The notes: a model not told the origin generated them from the letters alone. Shown: positions 16,016-24,477, counted from the stretch's first letter. The stretch: DNA of 38,195 nt from Pseudomonas fluorescens (GCF_018614775.1 NZ_JAGGOF010000105.1:1-38195); one strand, 5' to 3'. A program made the numbers and translations.

Positions 16016-16040
16016 AAAAAGCGCTATTTGCCCGCTTTTT
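16016..16040. terminator. Candidate bidirectional terminator between gabD and tRNA-Arg
   Basis: AAAAAGCG and CGCTTTTT form an 8-bp stem with a 9-nt loop and T-rich flanks on both sides. It lies upstream of both the minus-strand gabD and the plus-strand tRNA, so it may be a remnant of older gene arrangement or an insulator. Confidence 0.5.
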
Positions 16041-16098
16041 CTGATCAGCGTAGCCGATGCCCGCCAAGGCTCCGCAAAACAACGGCAAATCAGCAGCA

Positions 16099-16127
16099 TG
16101 GACGCCTGCCATGCTTATGAGTATCAT
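16099..16127 (+). promoter_or_regulatory. Candidate sigma-70 promoter of tRNA-Arg
   Basis: TGGACG (16099-16104) and TATCAT (16122-16127) are 17 nt apart, and the -10 box ends 12 nt before the mature tRNA 5' end. The spacing is right but the -35 match is partial. Confidence 0.4.
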
Positions 16128-16139
16128 GGCGCCCGCGTT

Positions 16140-16216
16140 GCACCAGTAGCTCAGCTGGATAGAGTACTGCCCTCCGAAGGCAGGGGTCGTGGGTTCGAAT
16201 CCCGCCTGGTGCACCA
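16140..16216 (+). tRNA. tRNA-Arg, anticodon CCG
   Basis: The 77-nt sequence folds as a standard tRNA. The 7-bp acceptor stem is GCACCAG with CTGGTGC, the D arm contains AGCTCAGCTGGATAGAG, and the anticodon stem CTGCC/GGCAG encloses loop CTCCGAA with anticodon CCG. The T arm is GTGGGTTCGAATCCCGC. The 3' CCA is encoded. It reads the CGG arginine codon. It sits at the left border of the accessory region with the Wadjet genes, a typical island position. Confidence 0.96.
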
Positions 16217-16226
16217 TATGCAATCG

Positions 16227-16260
16227 AAAAGCCCCACGTCGAAGGACCTGGGGCTTTTTT
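16227..16260. terminator. Terminator shared by tRNA-Arg and jetD
   Basis: AAAAGCCCCA pairs with TGGGGCTTTT, followed by a T-run. It ends the tRNA transcript on the plus strand. With A residues on the other side it can also end the jetD transcript on the minus strand. It forms the first third of the direct repeat at 16227-16324. Confidence 0.8.
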
Positions 16261-16324
16261 GTGGGTGATCGTTTTCAAGCTCCGTGTAGTCATGAAAACA
16301 AATAAATCCCGGTGTCTGCATTCC
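16227..16324 (+). repeat. Left copy of ~98-bp imperfect direct repeat flanking the Wadjet operon
   Basis: The sequence from AAAAGCCCC through GGGTGATCGTTTTCA, GCTCC, ATGAAA and CAAATAAATCCCGGTGTCT to TTCC recurs at 23112-23208 in the same orientation. I estimate about 85% identity by eye. This copy is the immediate 3' flank of tRNA-Arg, beginning 10 nt after the CCA end. Confidence 0.85.
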
Positions 16325-16386
16325 CTCTAATCTCACAGCCCCCTTATCATCGTGACCGGTGACAGGCAATCGCTCCGCTAACAGTT

Positions 16387-17544
16387 CTACAAAGGGGACC
16401 TTCGAGCCCACTGGCTGATAGCTCGCTCCACGAGTGCCTTTGGCAGATACTCCTGCTCGAGGCGCCCTCGCTCTTGCATCAACAGAAACCGATAAAAGTC
16501 CGCTTCGTCAGCCAGCAAACCAAGTGGAGCCGACTCCAGGGCTTTGGCAGGTTCGACAACTGCATTCCCTGGGGAGTGCCGTTCAAACAACTCCTGCTCC
16601 ATCAGTACTGCTTGGACTGCTGGTTGATGGAGTCTTGCTCGTGCCAGCATTAGTAAGCCCCAGGTATCCATATCGCCCCAGTATGCAATCTGCTTTTCGG
16701 CCAGGTAAGCAGACGCCAACCACTGTAAATCAAGTCCTGCCCCCAGCACAGCCAGGGTGTCCGGCACCGTTTTTGGCAGCAAGTGGATGCATTGCTCGTT
16801 TTCTACCACCAGCAATCGCGAACCGGGAAGTGGGGTTTCGGCCAATTCCGAAGTCGTGAGCCTGAGCCGCTTGAAGGGCAGCAGCTCAGGCTGAAGAGGA
16901 ACGACGAGAACCCAATGACTGGTTTCTTCAAAGGCGTCTAGAAAAGTTGTCAGGCCTTGCTCGGACACCGCGCCTTCGAAGCGCTCATCGAGGAGCTTGG
17001 TCAGCAAGCTAGCGTTGCGCTCAAAAAACTTGGTATCCACGCCGAGCTCTGCAATCAAGCGCAGGGGACGGCCTCGTGCACAGCCTGGCGACAACCGGGT
17101 GGCGAGTTCAGCCGTGGCGACAACCTCTTCAGACGGCTTCGTCAGCCACAAGCTCCGTTGTGCCACTAGCAGCGCATGAAAGGCACTATCAACCTGCTCG
17201 ACCAGATACTCGAGTTGAGCGTATTCCTGACTGACCGCTGGATCGTCAGTCGCGTCAATCCATTCGGAGGGACTGTGTAAGTGCCAACGCATCGGCAAGG
17301 AGATTGGGGCCAGCCCTGCTCGGTAACTGACCGAGACCCAGTCGACCTTACCCACTTTCACGCTCCGCCAGTTCTCCACATGCCGGAGCACCGCCTGGAT
17401 GTTGTCAGTGAAGAGTCGTGCCGAAGGCTTGCCGATGTTGAGGCTTTGCGGCCAGCTTCCGGGATTGAGCAAGCGATCCAATCGCACGCTGGAGCGCTGC
17501 CATTGTCTGGCCAAGTTGCGGCCGATCTCAGTGGGCGACTTCAT
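16387..17544 (-). CDS. jetD: Wadjet nuclease subunit JetD (MksG), TOPRIM-like
   Basis: This 385-aa protein is the nuclease arm of the type I Wadjet system, which cleaves plasmid DNA after loop extrusion by JetABC. The N-terminal half matches the DUF3322 part (arm/DNA binding) and the C-terminal half the DUF2220 TOPRIM-type domain. The expected acidic residues are visible: E248 in LLVVENEQ and D291/D293 in YWGDMDTWGLL. The ATG at 17544 lies inside the end of jetC, overlapping by 17 nt, with AAGG upstream; an in-frame start 11 codons earlier is possible. It is the last gene of jetABCD and is followed by the terminator in the direct repeat. No damage is seen in this gene. Confidence 0.9.
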   Translation of the reverse strand: MKSPTEIGRNLARQWQRSSVRLDRLLNPGSWPQSLNIGKPSARLFTDNIQAVLRHVENWRSVKVGKVDWVSVSYRAGLAPISLPMRWHLHSPSEWIDATDDPAVSQEYAQLEYLVEQVDSAFHALLVAQRSLWLTKPSEEVVATAELATRLSPGCARGRPLRLIAELGVDTKFFERNASLLTKLLDERFEGAVSEQGLTTFLDAFEETSHWVLVVPLQPELLPFKRLRLTTSELAETPLPGSRLLVVENEQCIHLLPKTVPDTLAVLGAGLDLQWLASAYLAEKQIAYWGDMDTWGLLMLARARLHQPAVQAVLMEQELFERHSPGNAVVEPAKALESAPLGLLADEADFYRFLLMQERGRLEQEYLPKALVERAISQWARRSPL

Positions 17545-20500
17545 GCATGGCCTTGATACGCTGTTGATGATGCTCATCCAACGCTTCCCAGCTCAGGGAA
17601 ACCAGACTGGATTCCATGCCACGCCGATGAACGACGACTGCCGAGCGAGTGTGATGGCGTAACAGGCGCATTTCCTTGTTGGGCGTAATGAAGACAGCGT
17701 GTAGACCAAACTCCTTCAGCGCCGCGATGATCCGACCGGCAACCGCATGGGAGCTGCGCGAGAACGCCTCGTCAAGCACGATGGTGCCGAACAATGGCCG
17801 GCTGCTGCCGTCGGGACAGAGCGCATAGCTCAGGGAAGCGGTCAGCACATAGGAGGCGATGATCTCCTTCTCGCCACCACTACCACCCTGAGAACCTGTT
17901 CGGGTCTCGATGACATTCGTGCTTTCTCGATCGATCACTGATACCGCGAACTCCAGGCGGAAGCGCGGATCCAGAAGTGCCTTGGCTCCCTGATTCCTGC
18001 TGTGCTCGCAGGCGTCTTTGAGCAGCCCAACGAGCTCCAGTAATGCCTTGTAATGGCTCTCGCCTTCATCATCGATGAAACGCGCCGAGTTCAGTTGGCG
18101 CTGAGCGTGTTGCAAGGTGCGGAGGCTTTCATGGATGACCTTTTTCGCAACCAAGCGCAGATAGCGTCCGGGCTGAAAGTCGACACGCTGCATCGTACTG
18201 TTCAGGTCATCCAGGCGCTCCTCAATCATCGAGACTTCATGGTCGATATAGCTGAGCAGTTGGGTGACGCCGTCATCAGAGGAACGATTGAGGTATTCCA
18301 GGAAGCGCTTGAGTTTCTCGGGCAGGGCTTCCTCGGTCAGCACACGTAGACGCTCCAGATAACGGGGTACGTCCCTCAGCTCTCGCCCGACCTCTGCAAG
18401 CGCCCCAGTGTCCACCTTCAGGGCGTCAGACATCAGTTTGGCAAGCTCTGATTTCTGGTCGCCCAGTTTCTCGCCGAGAGTTTTGAGTTGCCCTTGAAGC
18501 TCACGCATATGCTTGCGCTCCAACTCGTCAATATCGCCGAGGTAATCCGCCGTCAGGGTCGGGAAATGCGCTTGCGCCAGGTCACGCTGTGTATCGTTCA
18601 GCCCCTTTTCGGCGCCGCGATGAGCCTTACGGGTAGCGGATGCGGCCTGCTCGAACTGATTTTTCAACAGAACGCACTGCTCGAACAGTCGTTGCAGCTT
18701 TAGGTCCAGAGACTCCCGCAGGGTCTCGGCTTCATCTAGTTCGGCCTTGATCATGGCAAGGTCAGAATCGGGGCGGGTTAGGGTGTCCAACTGAGAACGC
18801 AGCGACTCTAGCTGACTCTCAGCACCCGGCAGATCAATATCCTCGAACTGCAGCTCTTCGACGCGTTGCAGTAGCGTAGCTTGACTCTCCAACTGACGGA
18901 CATCGCCCTGAGCAACATCCAAGGCCAGCTTGGCAGGCGCGAGCTGTTCATTGACCTCTCGAATCTGCTCAGCCAAGAAGGCCAGACGGTCGCGGTTATC
19001 GAAGCCGGTCAGCCAGTCTTCATTCAGGCGCTTCTGGTCCTGCTTGTCGAAGAAGCGTTCTTTACCCGACATCAGCCCTTGGGCCGTCATGGCGTGAGGG
19101 GTGTGACGCAATTGCTCCGTGCTTTCGACGCAGTGGCGGTCATTGTCCGCCAGTAAAGCCTTTGCCGCTTCTCGGTACGGATGCTCCTTAAAGCTAAGCT
19201 TGCGGGTAAACCCATCGTCGAAGAACACAGGACGCGACGACGGCTCCTTTACCTCCAACAAGCGCACATGCAAGCGGTTATGCCGTTGGTTCACCCAACG
19301 CAGTGCGGTCAGGGATGAGCCATGCGGCACTAGGATACGAAGCCGGTGGCTACCGATTGCCCGCTCGATGGCACCACGCCAGGCGAGTTCCTCGGGCTTG
19401 ACCTGCACCAGCTCGGCAACGAAAGGCAGGGCCGACTCATCGACGCCAAGCTCCTGCGCCAGATCACCTCGAAAAGCATGAAAATGCCCAGGCAGATTTG
19501 AACCTGGCCGTCTCTCAACCTCAGCATGCTGCTGCTGTAGGCTCTGCAGGCGGCCATTGAGCTCCTGCTGGATGAGACCTGCATCGAACGCCTTTTGACG
19601 CGCGTCAGTAATGTGCTGGGTCAGTATTTCCTTGCGTGCCGCGATTTGCTGCTGATTCTCCTTGAGAGCAGCGGCCGATAACTCATCCGCTAGCTCAAGC
19701 CCCTTGGCCAAGCGTTGGTATTGCTCGGCTTTTAGACGCCGCTTATCACACTCCCTGACCCAATCAGCGATGCGCCCGCGTAATTGATCTATCCCTGCGC
19801 CACCTACTCGCAGATAGCTCTGACGATGTTGATCGACCACGCCCTTCTGGATCTCAAGCTGACTCCTGCATTGCTCCTGATCCAGTTCGGCCTGTTTGTG
19901 CGCCTTCTCAAGCCTGTTGGTTTCAGCGAACCATAGGCGATACCCCTGTTCGGCGAACCAGACCGGAAGAATGCCTTCGAGAGCCTGTTTATCCTGCAGC
20001 TGTTCTTGCAAGGCCCTATAACGCTCCCAGCCATCGGCGACCGGTTGCAATGAGCACTGCTGCTTTCTAGCGGTTTCCAGCTCTCGGTGAATGTCCGTTA
20101 GATCATCGAAGCTGCTGGCGACCTCGGTAGCCCGCTCGAAGGCGGAGCGGTCATCCAGCACCAGTTCTCGAAAGATCTCGTCAATGCTGTTGAGCTGCTT
20201 CAGACCGGCAGCGCGATTGAGCAAGGTGAAGGCGTTTTCACCGACCTCGAAGTAATCCCGGAGCCTGGCCAAGAAAGCTTTCTTGCTCGGATAAGGCCAG
20301 ATGCCCGTCCCGTCCTTCTCCATATGACGCAGAGCCCGCATGCCGCCTGAGTGATGCTGGCTGAGCCAATGCTCGAGAGTCTGCTCGGGGGACTCGCTTA
20401 ACAGCCAAAGTTTTTTCAGATCCGATGCCGAGGAGCTTGTGCCCTCGAACCAGAGCACGGCCCCCAGTCGAACCTGGGTACCGTCACGCTCGAGCGTGGC

Positions 20501-20833
20501 TGCAATGGCGGTTACCGTCTTACCCTGACGAGCGATATGAGATTGCTCTAAACCGCCGTCCCCAGGGCCGGTGACTCCCCGCACATAGGACACCAGATCC
20601 CGGTCGCTTTCATGTCCCCCCGTGGATGCCAAGTTGTAGCGCGGACTGGTGCACAGCAAGGTCATCAACGCGTCCACCAGCGTCGTTTTACCGCTCCCCG
20701 TCGGACCGATCACGGCGGTACCGGAAGGATCGATCTCGGCATGGTGATAGCCCTGAAAGCCGCCCCAGTTATAGAGCTCGATGCTGCTGAGAATGAATGT
20801 CTCGCTGTTACGCCAGAGGAGTTCTTGCTTCAC
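17528..20833 (-). CDS. jetC: Wadjet SMC-like ATPase JetC (MksB)
   Basis: This 1101-aa protein is the SMC-family motor of the Wadjet condensin. Walker A GPTGSGKTT is at residues 43-51. A very long Gln/Glu/Leu-rich coiled coil occupies roughly 230-450 and 600-950, with a hinge-like globular section between, around 460-590. The ABC signature SGGEKE is at about 985-990 and Walker B TIVLDEAF at about 1017-1024. ATP-driven dimers extrude DNA loops and recognise small circular DNA. The start is GTG at 20833, overlapping the jetB stop (GTGA). The catalytic motifs look intact. This architecture, with DUF3375, DUF4194 and DUF2220 neighbours, separates it from RecN, SbcC or chromosomal MukB. Confidence 0.92.
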   Translation of the reverse strand: MKQELLWRNSETFILSSIELYNWGGFQGYHHAEIDPSGTAVIGPTGSGKTTLVDALMTLLCTSPRYNLASTGGHESDRDLVSYVRGVTGPGDGGLEQSHIARQGKTVTAIAATLERDGTQVRLGAVLWFEGTSSSASDLKKLWLLSESPEQTLEHWLSQHHSGGMRALRHMEKDGTGIWPYPSKKAFLARLRDYFEVGENAFTLLNRAAGLKQLNSIDEIFRELVLDDRSAFERATEVASSFDDLTDIHRELETARKQQCSLQPVADGWERYRALQEQLQDKQALEGILPVWFAEQGYRLWFAETNRLEKAHKQAELDQEQCRSQLEIQKGVVDQHRQSYLRVGGAGIDQLRGRIADWVRECDKRRLKAEQYQRLAKGLELADELSAAALKENQQQIAARKEILTQHITDARQKAFDAGLIQQELNGRLQSLQQQHAEVERRPGSNLPGHFHAFRGDLAQELGVDESALPFVAELVQVKPEELAWRGAIERAIGSHRLRILVPHGSSLTALRWVNQRHNRLHVRLLEVKEPSSRPVFFDDGFTRKLSFKEHPYREAAKALLADNDRHCVESTEQLRHTPHAMTAQGLMSGKERFFDKQDQKRLNEDWLTGFDNRDRLAFLAEQIREVNEQLAPAKLALDVAQGDVRQLESQATLLQRVEELQFEDIDLPGAESQLESLRSQLDTLTRPDSDLAMIKAELDEAETLRESLDLKLQRLFEQCVLLKNQFEQAASATRKAHRGAEKGLNDTQRDLAQAHFPTLTADYLGDIDELERKHMRELQGQLKTLGEKLGDQKSELAKLMSDALKVDTGALAEVGRELRDVPRYLERLRVLTEEALPEKLKRFLEYLNRSSDDGVTQLLSYIDHEVSMIEERLDDLNSTMQRVDFQPGRYLRLVAKKVIHESLRTLQHAQRQLNSARFIDDEGESHYKALLELVGLLKDACEHSRNQGAKALLDPRFRLEFAVSVIDRESTNVIETRTGSQGGSGGEKEIIASYVLTASLSYALCPDGSSRPLFGTIVLDEAFSRSSHAVAGRIIAALKEFGLHAVFITPNKEMRLLRHHTRSAVVVHRRGMESSLVSLSWEALDEHHQQRIKAMHEVAH

Positions 20834-21578
20834 GCCACGTCCTCCTCACCATCGGCAGCCGACGTAGCCGCGCACTCCGCCTGCTCTCGCAGCCATGCCA
20901 CCAGTGCCTGCAGGTTTTCCGGATTGGCCAAGTGGGTGATGATAGGGCGGATGATGACGCGATCATGTGCGTCCAGAGCCGACACCAAACCATGCCCCTT
21001 GAGCTGATCCAGCAGTGTGATGATGCGATTTCGCTCCTTCGCCTCACTGCCCAGTTCGCCCAGGTAAACCTGCAATTGAGGAATCAGCTCATCAACCGCT
21101 ACCAGTGCCTGACTGGCGCCCGTACCGCTTTCCTGTTCGTACACAATGAAATGTTGTCGCAAAATGGCTATCAGCAGGGATTGCTCCAGATTCAGTCTTT
21201 GCCGACGCACGAGGGGGTGCGACCAGTCATCTTGCTCGGAGACCTCGCCCTGGCGAACGGTAACAAACACCAGCCCCCGAACCTCGTCGACCCCCATGGC
21301 AAGGTCGAGCGGCTCCAAGGTTCTGTCGACCGCCTCGAGATTGGAAAGCGCTGAGCGATACAGGTTGGGCTTTTGACTTTCTTCCAGCAGCCCGTACTTG
21401 AGCATTTCCTGTACGGCCTCACGTACCCGTTGCGGCGTCCGGCGCTCTCGACCTGTACAGCGGCGCTCATGGGAGACTGTTCATCATCCATGCCGTCTTC
21501 CAACGCTATGGGCTCCACAGTCAGCTCCGTTTCGTCGGCGCCAGAGGCGCCTGCAATTCGATCGAAGATCCCTGCCAT
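20830..21578 (-). pseudogene. jetB: Wadjet KITE subunit JetB (MksE), one-base frameshift
   Basis: JetB (DUF4194, a winged-helix KITE protein) bridges the JetC ATPase and JetA kleisin. Here the reading frame is split. The N-terminal frame starts with ATG 21578 (MAGIFDRIAGASGADE) 2 nt after the jetA stop and runs through an acidic stretch to about VQVESAG. The rest continues in another frame as RTPQRVREAVQEMLKYGLLE and on to the stop at 20830. The span of 749 nt is one base short of a multiple of three, fitting a single-base loss near 21436-21446. The second frame is closed by TGA at 21481-21483. An internal ATG at 21405 with GTGAGG upstream could make a 191-aa protein holding nearly all of the KITE domain. 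A sequencing error is also possible. Confidence 0.82.
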
Positions 21579-21580
21579 GC

Positions 21581-23080
21581 TCACAACTCCCAATTGATGT
21601 CCTTGAGTGCCTCGTGGTCGAGTCCGACATAAGGCAGATTGAAACGCCAGCGTTGCTCATCCTCGTCAACCAGCTCCACGAGCTGACGCTCCTCCGTCAG
21701 CACCTCGATACCTGCTTCGCGCGCCATCGCCAGCCAGAGCGCAAAAGTTTCCAGGTCGTGAGCAGGTGGAAGCAAAGTCGCCAGCTCCACGAGACTCAGA
21801 GGGCGACCCTGCTCTACCAGTACAGCCAGGGTGTCATGAATCAGCGCTTCACGATCCAGCCCGTCGAAGGCTTCCCAGAAGTCATCCTCAATCTGCTCCG
21901 ACCCAGCAGGCTTCAAACTCAGATCCAGCTCGCCCATATCATCGTCATCCAGATTCTTGAAGCGGAGACGCTCGATTGCCGGGACACCAGTAATGGCTAC
22001 GCCAACCGGTGGTATACATGCAGGCTTACGGCGTTCCGACTGGCGTTGCCAGTCGACGCTGAGCGCTAGATTGAAGAAGTCGTTGAGTAACTGTCCGACG
22101 CGATGATGCTCGGCTGCCAGCCCCGTCTTCATGAAGCCACGAACATCGCGCTCGCTTCGAGCGCGCGCTTGGAGCACAGCCTGCGACTCCCGAACCAAGC
22201 GTAACGCCAGCCAACGAAGCTCAAGTTGCTGGGGACGATTAAGCGCCTTTGGAACCGCTGGATGACGTAGGATGGTGCGCAAGCGCTCACGCATGGTTTC
22301 CAGCTCAGCGGACTGCCTCAGTTGCTGCTGGAAGCTTTCGAAGACACGCCCTTCCGGAGTGTTGAGTAGAGCATCTTGCCCATCCAACAACCGATCGACG
22401 ATCTCTCCACGATGAGACTGCTCGCTGATGATGGAGTGTCGAAGGGCGCGATCCGCCTCGCGCCAAGAGTCTTCAACTCGTCGAAAGTCTGCGCGCAGGC
22501 TGGTGGCCAGGTTATATACCTCGCGTATACCCTCTATCGCCTGCGCTTCATCCAGTACGATGACGTGGCCAGCTTCTACCTGTGCTAGCTCGTGCTCCAA
22601 ATCCTGAATTCGGCGGCGCAGGCTGGCAATACGGCCAGTTGGGCTGGGGTTCAGACCCGTTTCAAGGTTCTCGATCTCGCGCTGGACCACCGAAAGGCGA
22701 GATGCCGTGGAGGTCATGATCCGACTATCCAGCGAATCGACGAACTGGATGGCGGACTCCAACGCATCGGTTGCGTAGATACGACCCTCTCGTTCTACGA
22801 CCAGACGTCGCTTGATCCACTCACGAAGCTCACGACCTGCCTGGAGATGCGTTGCATCCGGGTCAATCTCGTAAAGCTCCTGGCTGGCATAAGCAGCCAG
22901 CATTTCGGACAACGCTTGCAGCGCATCCTCCATGGGGATCCCATCATGAGCCCGCTCGAGCAGCGTGCGCAGGCAGCCCAATACGAGCGGAGCACGGCGC
23001 GAGGCGAGCAAAAGCCACGCAGGGTGCTGGCTGCGGGCGGATACATAGCGTTCTGAACGCTGTTGCGCGCTTTCTTCCAT
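21581..23080 (-). CDS. jetA: Wadjet kleisin subunit JetA (MksF)
   Basis: This protein of about 499 aa matches the DUF3375 family: the SERYVSARSQHPAWLLLASRRAPLVL opening (quoted in part), an R/K-rich winged-helix region near VDSLDSRIMTSTASRL, and a long helical middle. Its C-terminal winged-helix is around LSLVELATLLPPAHDLETFA. As a kleisin it links the two JetC heads. The start is uncertain: ATG 23080 (MEESAQQ) is chosen, but no ribosome site precedes it. GTG 23089 and GTG 23110 are in frame, the latter touching the terminator stem of the right direct repeat. The gene is first in the operon, and its own promoter is not obvious because a terminator lies immediately upstream. Confidence 0.9.
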   Translation of the reverse strand: MEESAQQRSERYVSARSQHPAWLLLASRRAPLVLGCLRTLLERAHDGIPMEDALQALSEMLAAYASQELYEIDPDATHLQAGRELREWIKRRLVVEREGRIYATDALESAIQFVDSLDSRIMTSTASRLSVVQREIENLETGLNPSPTGRIASLRRRIQDLEHELAQVEAGHVIVLDEAQAIEGIREVYNLATSLRADFRRVEDSWREADRALRHSIISEQSHRGEIVDRLLDGQDALLNTPEGRVFESFQQQLRQSAELETMRERLRTILRHPAVPKALNRPQQLELRWLALRLVRESQAVLQARARSERDVRGFMKTGLAAEHHRVGQLLNDFFNLALSVDWQRQSERRKPACIPPVGVAITGVPAIERLRFKNLDDDDMGELDLSLKPAGSEQIEDDFWEAFDGLDREALIHDTLAVLVEQGRPLSLVELATLLPPAHDLETFALWLAMAREAGIEVLTEERQLVELVDEDEQRWRFNLPYVGLDHEALKDINWEL

Positions 23081-23110
23081 GACGGCCACATTCAAAGATT
23101 GTCTGAGCAC

Positions 23111-23145
23111 AAAAAGCCCCGAGTCGTAAGACCTGAGGCTTTTTT
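23111..23145 (-). terminator. Terminator between the PIN gene and jetA
   Basis: AAAAAGCC with GGCTTTTT, plus an inner GTC/GAC, forms an imperfect stem with A/T tails on both sides. On the minus strand it follows the PIN gene by about 70 nt and directly precedes jetA. It would limit read-through from the PIN cassette into jetABCD. Confidence 0.65.
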
Positions 23146-23208
23146 ATGGGTGATCGTTTTCACGCTCCACGTGGTATGAAATCAAATAAATCCCGGTGTC
23201 TACGTTCC
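23112..23208 (+). repeat. Right copy of the direct repeat flanking the Wadjet operon
   Basis: This copy matches 16227-16324 in order and orientation: AAAAGCCCC, then GTCG, GACCTG, GGCTTTTTT, TGGGTGATCGTTTTCA, GCTCC, ATGAAA, CAAATAAATCCCGGTGTCT and TTCC. It lies 9 nt beyond the PIN gene stop. The tRNA gene itself is not duplicated here. Confidence 0.85.
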
Positions 23209-23216
23209 AATCAATT

Positions 23217-23741
23217 CTAGGGATCGAGATTGACCTCAAGTTGCTCGGGAGCCGGCTCAATATCTCCCAGCGATCGCACCACAAGCCCACACTTCTGAGC
23301 CTTGGAATAAAGTCCCACGTCATGAGTCCAAATCTCGTCAGCATTGGTTGCGAGGGCAGTAGCAATGATCTGACGATCAAAACGTAACTTGGCTTTCGTT
23401 GCAGCAGGATCAAGTACTTTCAATTCGTTGTCATCAACCATACGGGCGCATTCGACCGCAGCGATCTGATCAAACGACACGATCTCAAAACATGAGAAGC
23501 CGTTTATGACATCAAGGTGGCTCTGATGAAAACCCCGATCAATGCCAACCAGATACTCAGCCAATGCAGGCGTTGGAATCAGCACCGTCCCGCCCCTGGC
23601 GTCGACCATCTCGATTAAAGCCTCCGCTCTCGCCACCGCTCTATCAACATTGTGGCCAGTGGCAGGATCAACCAAGACGATACCGTCTTTTGCATTTCCC
23701 AAGGCTTGGACGAGAACGTTAGTATCGAGAACTATGCGCAC
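23217..23741 (-). CDS. PIN-domain nuclease, VapC-like toxin candidate
   Basis: This 174-aa protein has a PIN fold with all four expected acidic residues: D6 (MRIVLDTNVLVQAL), E62 (PALAEYLVG), D122 (RFDRQIIATALA) and D141 (THDVGL). PIN proteins are metal-dependent RNases and often the toxin of VapBC pairs. It starts with GTG 1 nt after the stop of the 244-aa upstream gene, with AAGGGG upstream of the junction, so translation is coupled. The usual VapB-type antitoxin is missing; the partner is much larger. It is longer than a typical VapC (about 130 aa). Confidence 0.8.
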   Translation of the reverse strand: MRIVLDTNVLVQALGNAKDGIVLVDPATGHNVDRAVARAEALIEMVDARGGTVLIPTPALAEYLVGIDRGFHQSHLDVINGFSCFEIVSFDQIAAVECARMVDDNELKVLDPAATKAKLRFDRQIIATALATNADEIWTHDVGLYSKAQKCGLVVRSLGDIEPAPEQLEVNLDP

Positions 23742-23742
23742 C

Positions 23743-24477
23743 TCAACCCCTTAGGTTTTGAATCGTTCCATGAGGGTCATCCATCTCGCTCCAGGTGTTA
23801 CCACCAAGTTCTTTGAGTTGGGTAACCGCACTACGCAAAGAGGCTTTTTCAAGTTTTTCATAGGACTGGATGAACATTTTTCTCAGTCGCCAACCACCGT
23901 GCGGCCGACTTTCCCATTCCCCCTTCCCATGAACCCGAACGTGCTTGAACAACAGCTTGCCCAGTTGCTCAGCTAATGCTGTATCGGCTTCACACAGAAG
24001 TGTTTCGCCACCTGCGCCCTCAAGCCGAACAGGAACCGTCTCGTCTTTCCCACCAACGATATACAGACGTCCTTGGACGCTACCTTGCTTGATGACAACC
24101 ATAGGAGGAGGGGCAGCCTTGGCTTTGGGAAACTGAAGAATGTTCGCATCTGCGGCTTGCAAGACGCCATCTACTCGATCCTGCTCCATCAATGCGGATA
24201 GCTGCGCGTACGCTTTTCTTGCGCGCTTAGGGCCAACTCCCTGAGCTGCTTCACGCACCCGGTTTAATACGTGGGGGTACTTCTCATCTTCCACCCAAGT
24301 ATTAAGGCAGACACAGCCTTCGGTAACAGAGTCAAAATGAACATTATCTTGCGAGCCAAAAAGCTCAGCGAGCTCACATAGGTAATCCGTCAGGCGAGCC
24401 ATCGAGAGCTTGCTTGGATCGGTTCCGTCGAGTTCGAGCATTAGCTTTTTCATGCTGGCGAGTATAGTTCCGCTCAT
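23743..24477 (-). CDS. Uncharacterised protein coupled to PIN nuclease
   Basis: I do not recognise a named family for this 244-aa soluble protein. Residues 1-105 look helical with an EDEKYPHVLNRVREA stretch. Residues 120-200 look beta-rich (VVIKQGSVQGRLYIVGGKDETVPV, in part). The C-terminus has HGKGEWESRPHGGWRLRKMFIQSYEKL, in part, followed by LRSAVTQLKELGGNTWSEMDDPHG. The last block reminds me of proteins encoded before PIN genes in other proteobacteria, from memory only. The ATG at 24477 has AGGA about 5 nt upstream. Coupling to the PIN gene suggests an antitoxin or a targeting/regulatory partner. No TM or signal peptide is seen. Confidence 0.7.
   Translation of the reverse strand: MSGTILASMKKLMLELDGTDPSKLSMARLTDYLCELAELFGSQDNVHFDSVTEGCVCLNTWVEDEKYPHVLNRVREAAQGVGPKRARKAYAQLSALMEQDRVDGVLQAADANILQFPKAKAAPPPMVVIKQGSVQGRLYIVGGKDETVPVRLEGAGGETLLCEADTALAEQLGKLLFKHVRVHGKGEWESRPHGGWRLRKMFIQSYEKLEKASLRSAVTQLKELGGNTWSEMDDPHGTIQNLRG

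Noticed and set aside
15927..16223. Minus-strand frames across tRNA-Arg
   Set aside because: They read through the tRNA and terminator; the 'RRDSNPRPLPSEG' peptide is the familiar false translation of an antisense tRNA gene.
21405..21483. Programmed ribosomal frameshift in jetB
   Set aside because: No slippery heptamer with a following pseudoknot or a stop-associated +1 site is evident near the junction; a simple one-base loss explains the data better.
23090..23112. A duplicated tRNA 3' end (attR) at the right direct repeat
   Set aside because: Apart from GCAC, the bases before 23112 do not match the tRNA acceptor or T arm, so a classical integrase att site is not supported.
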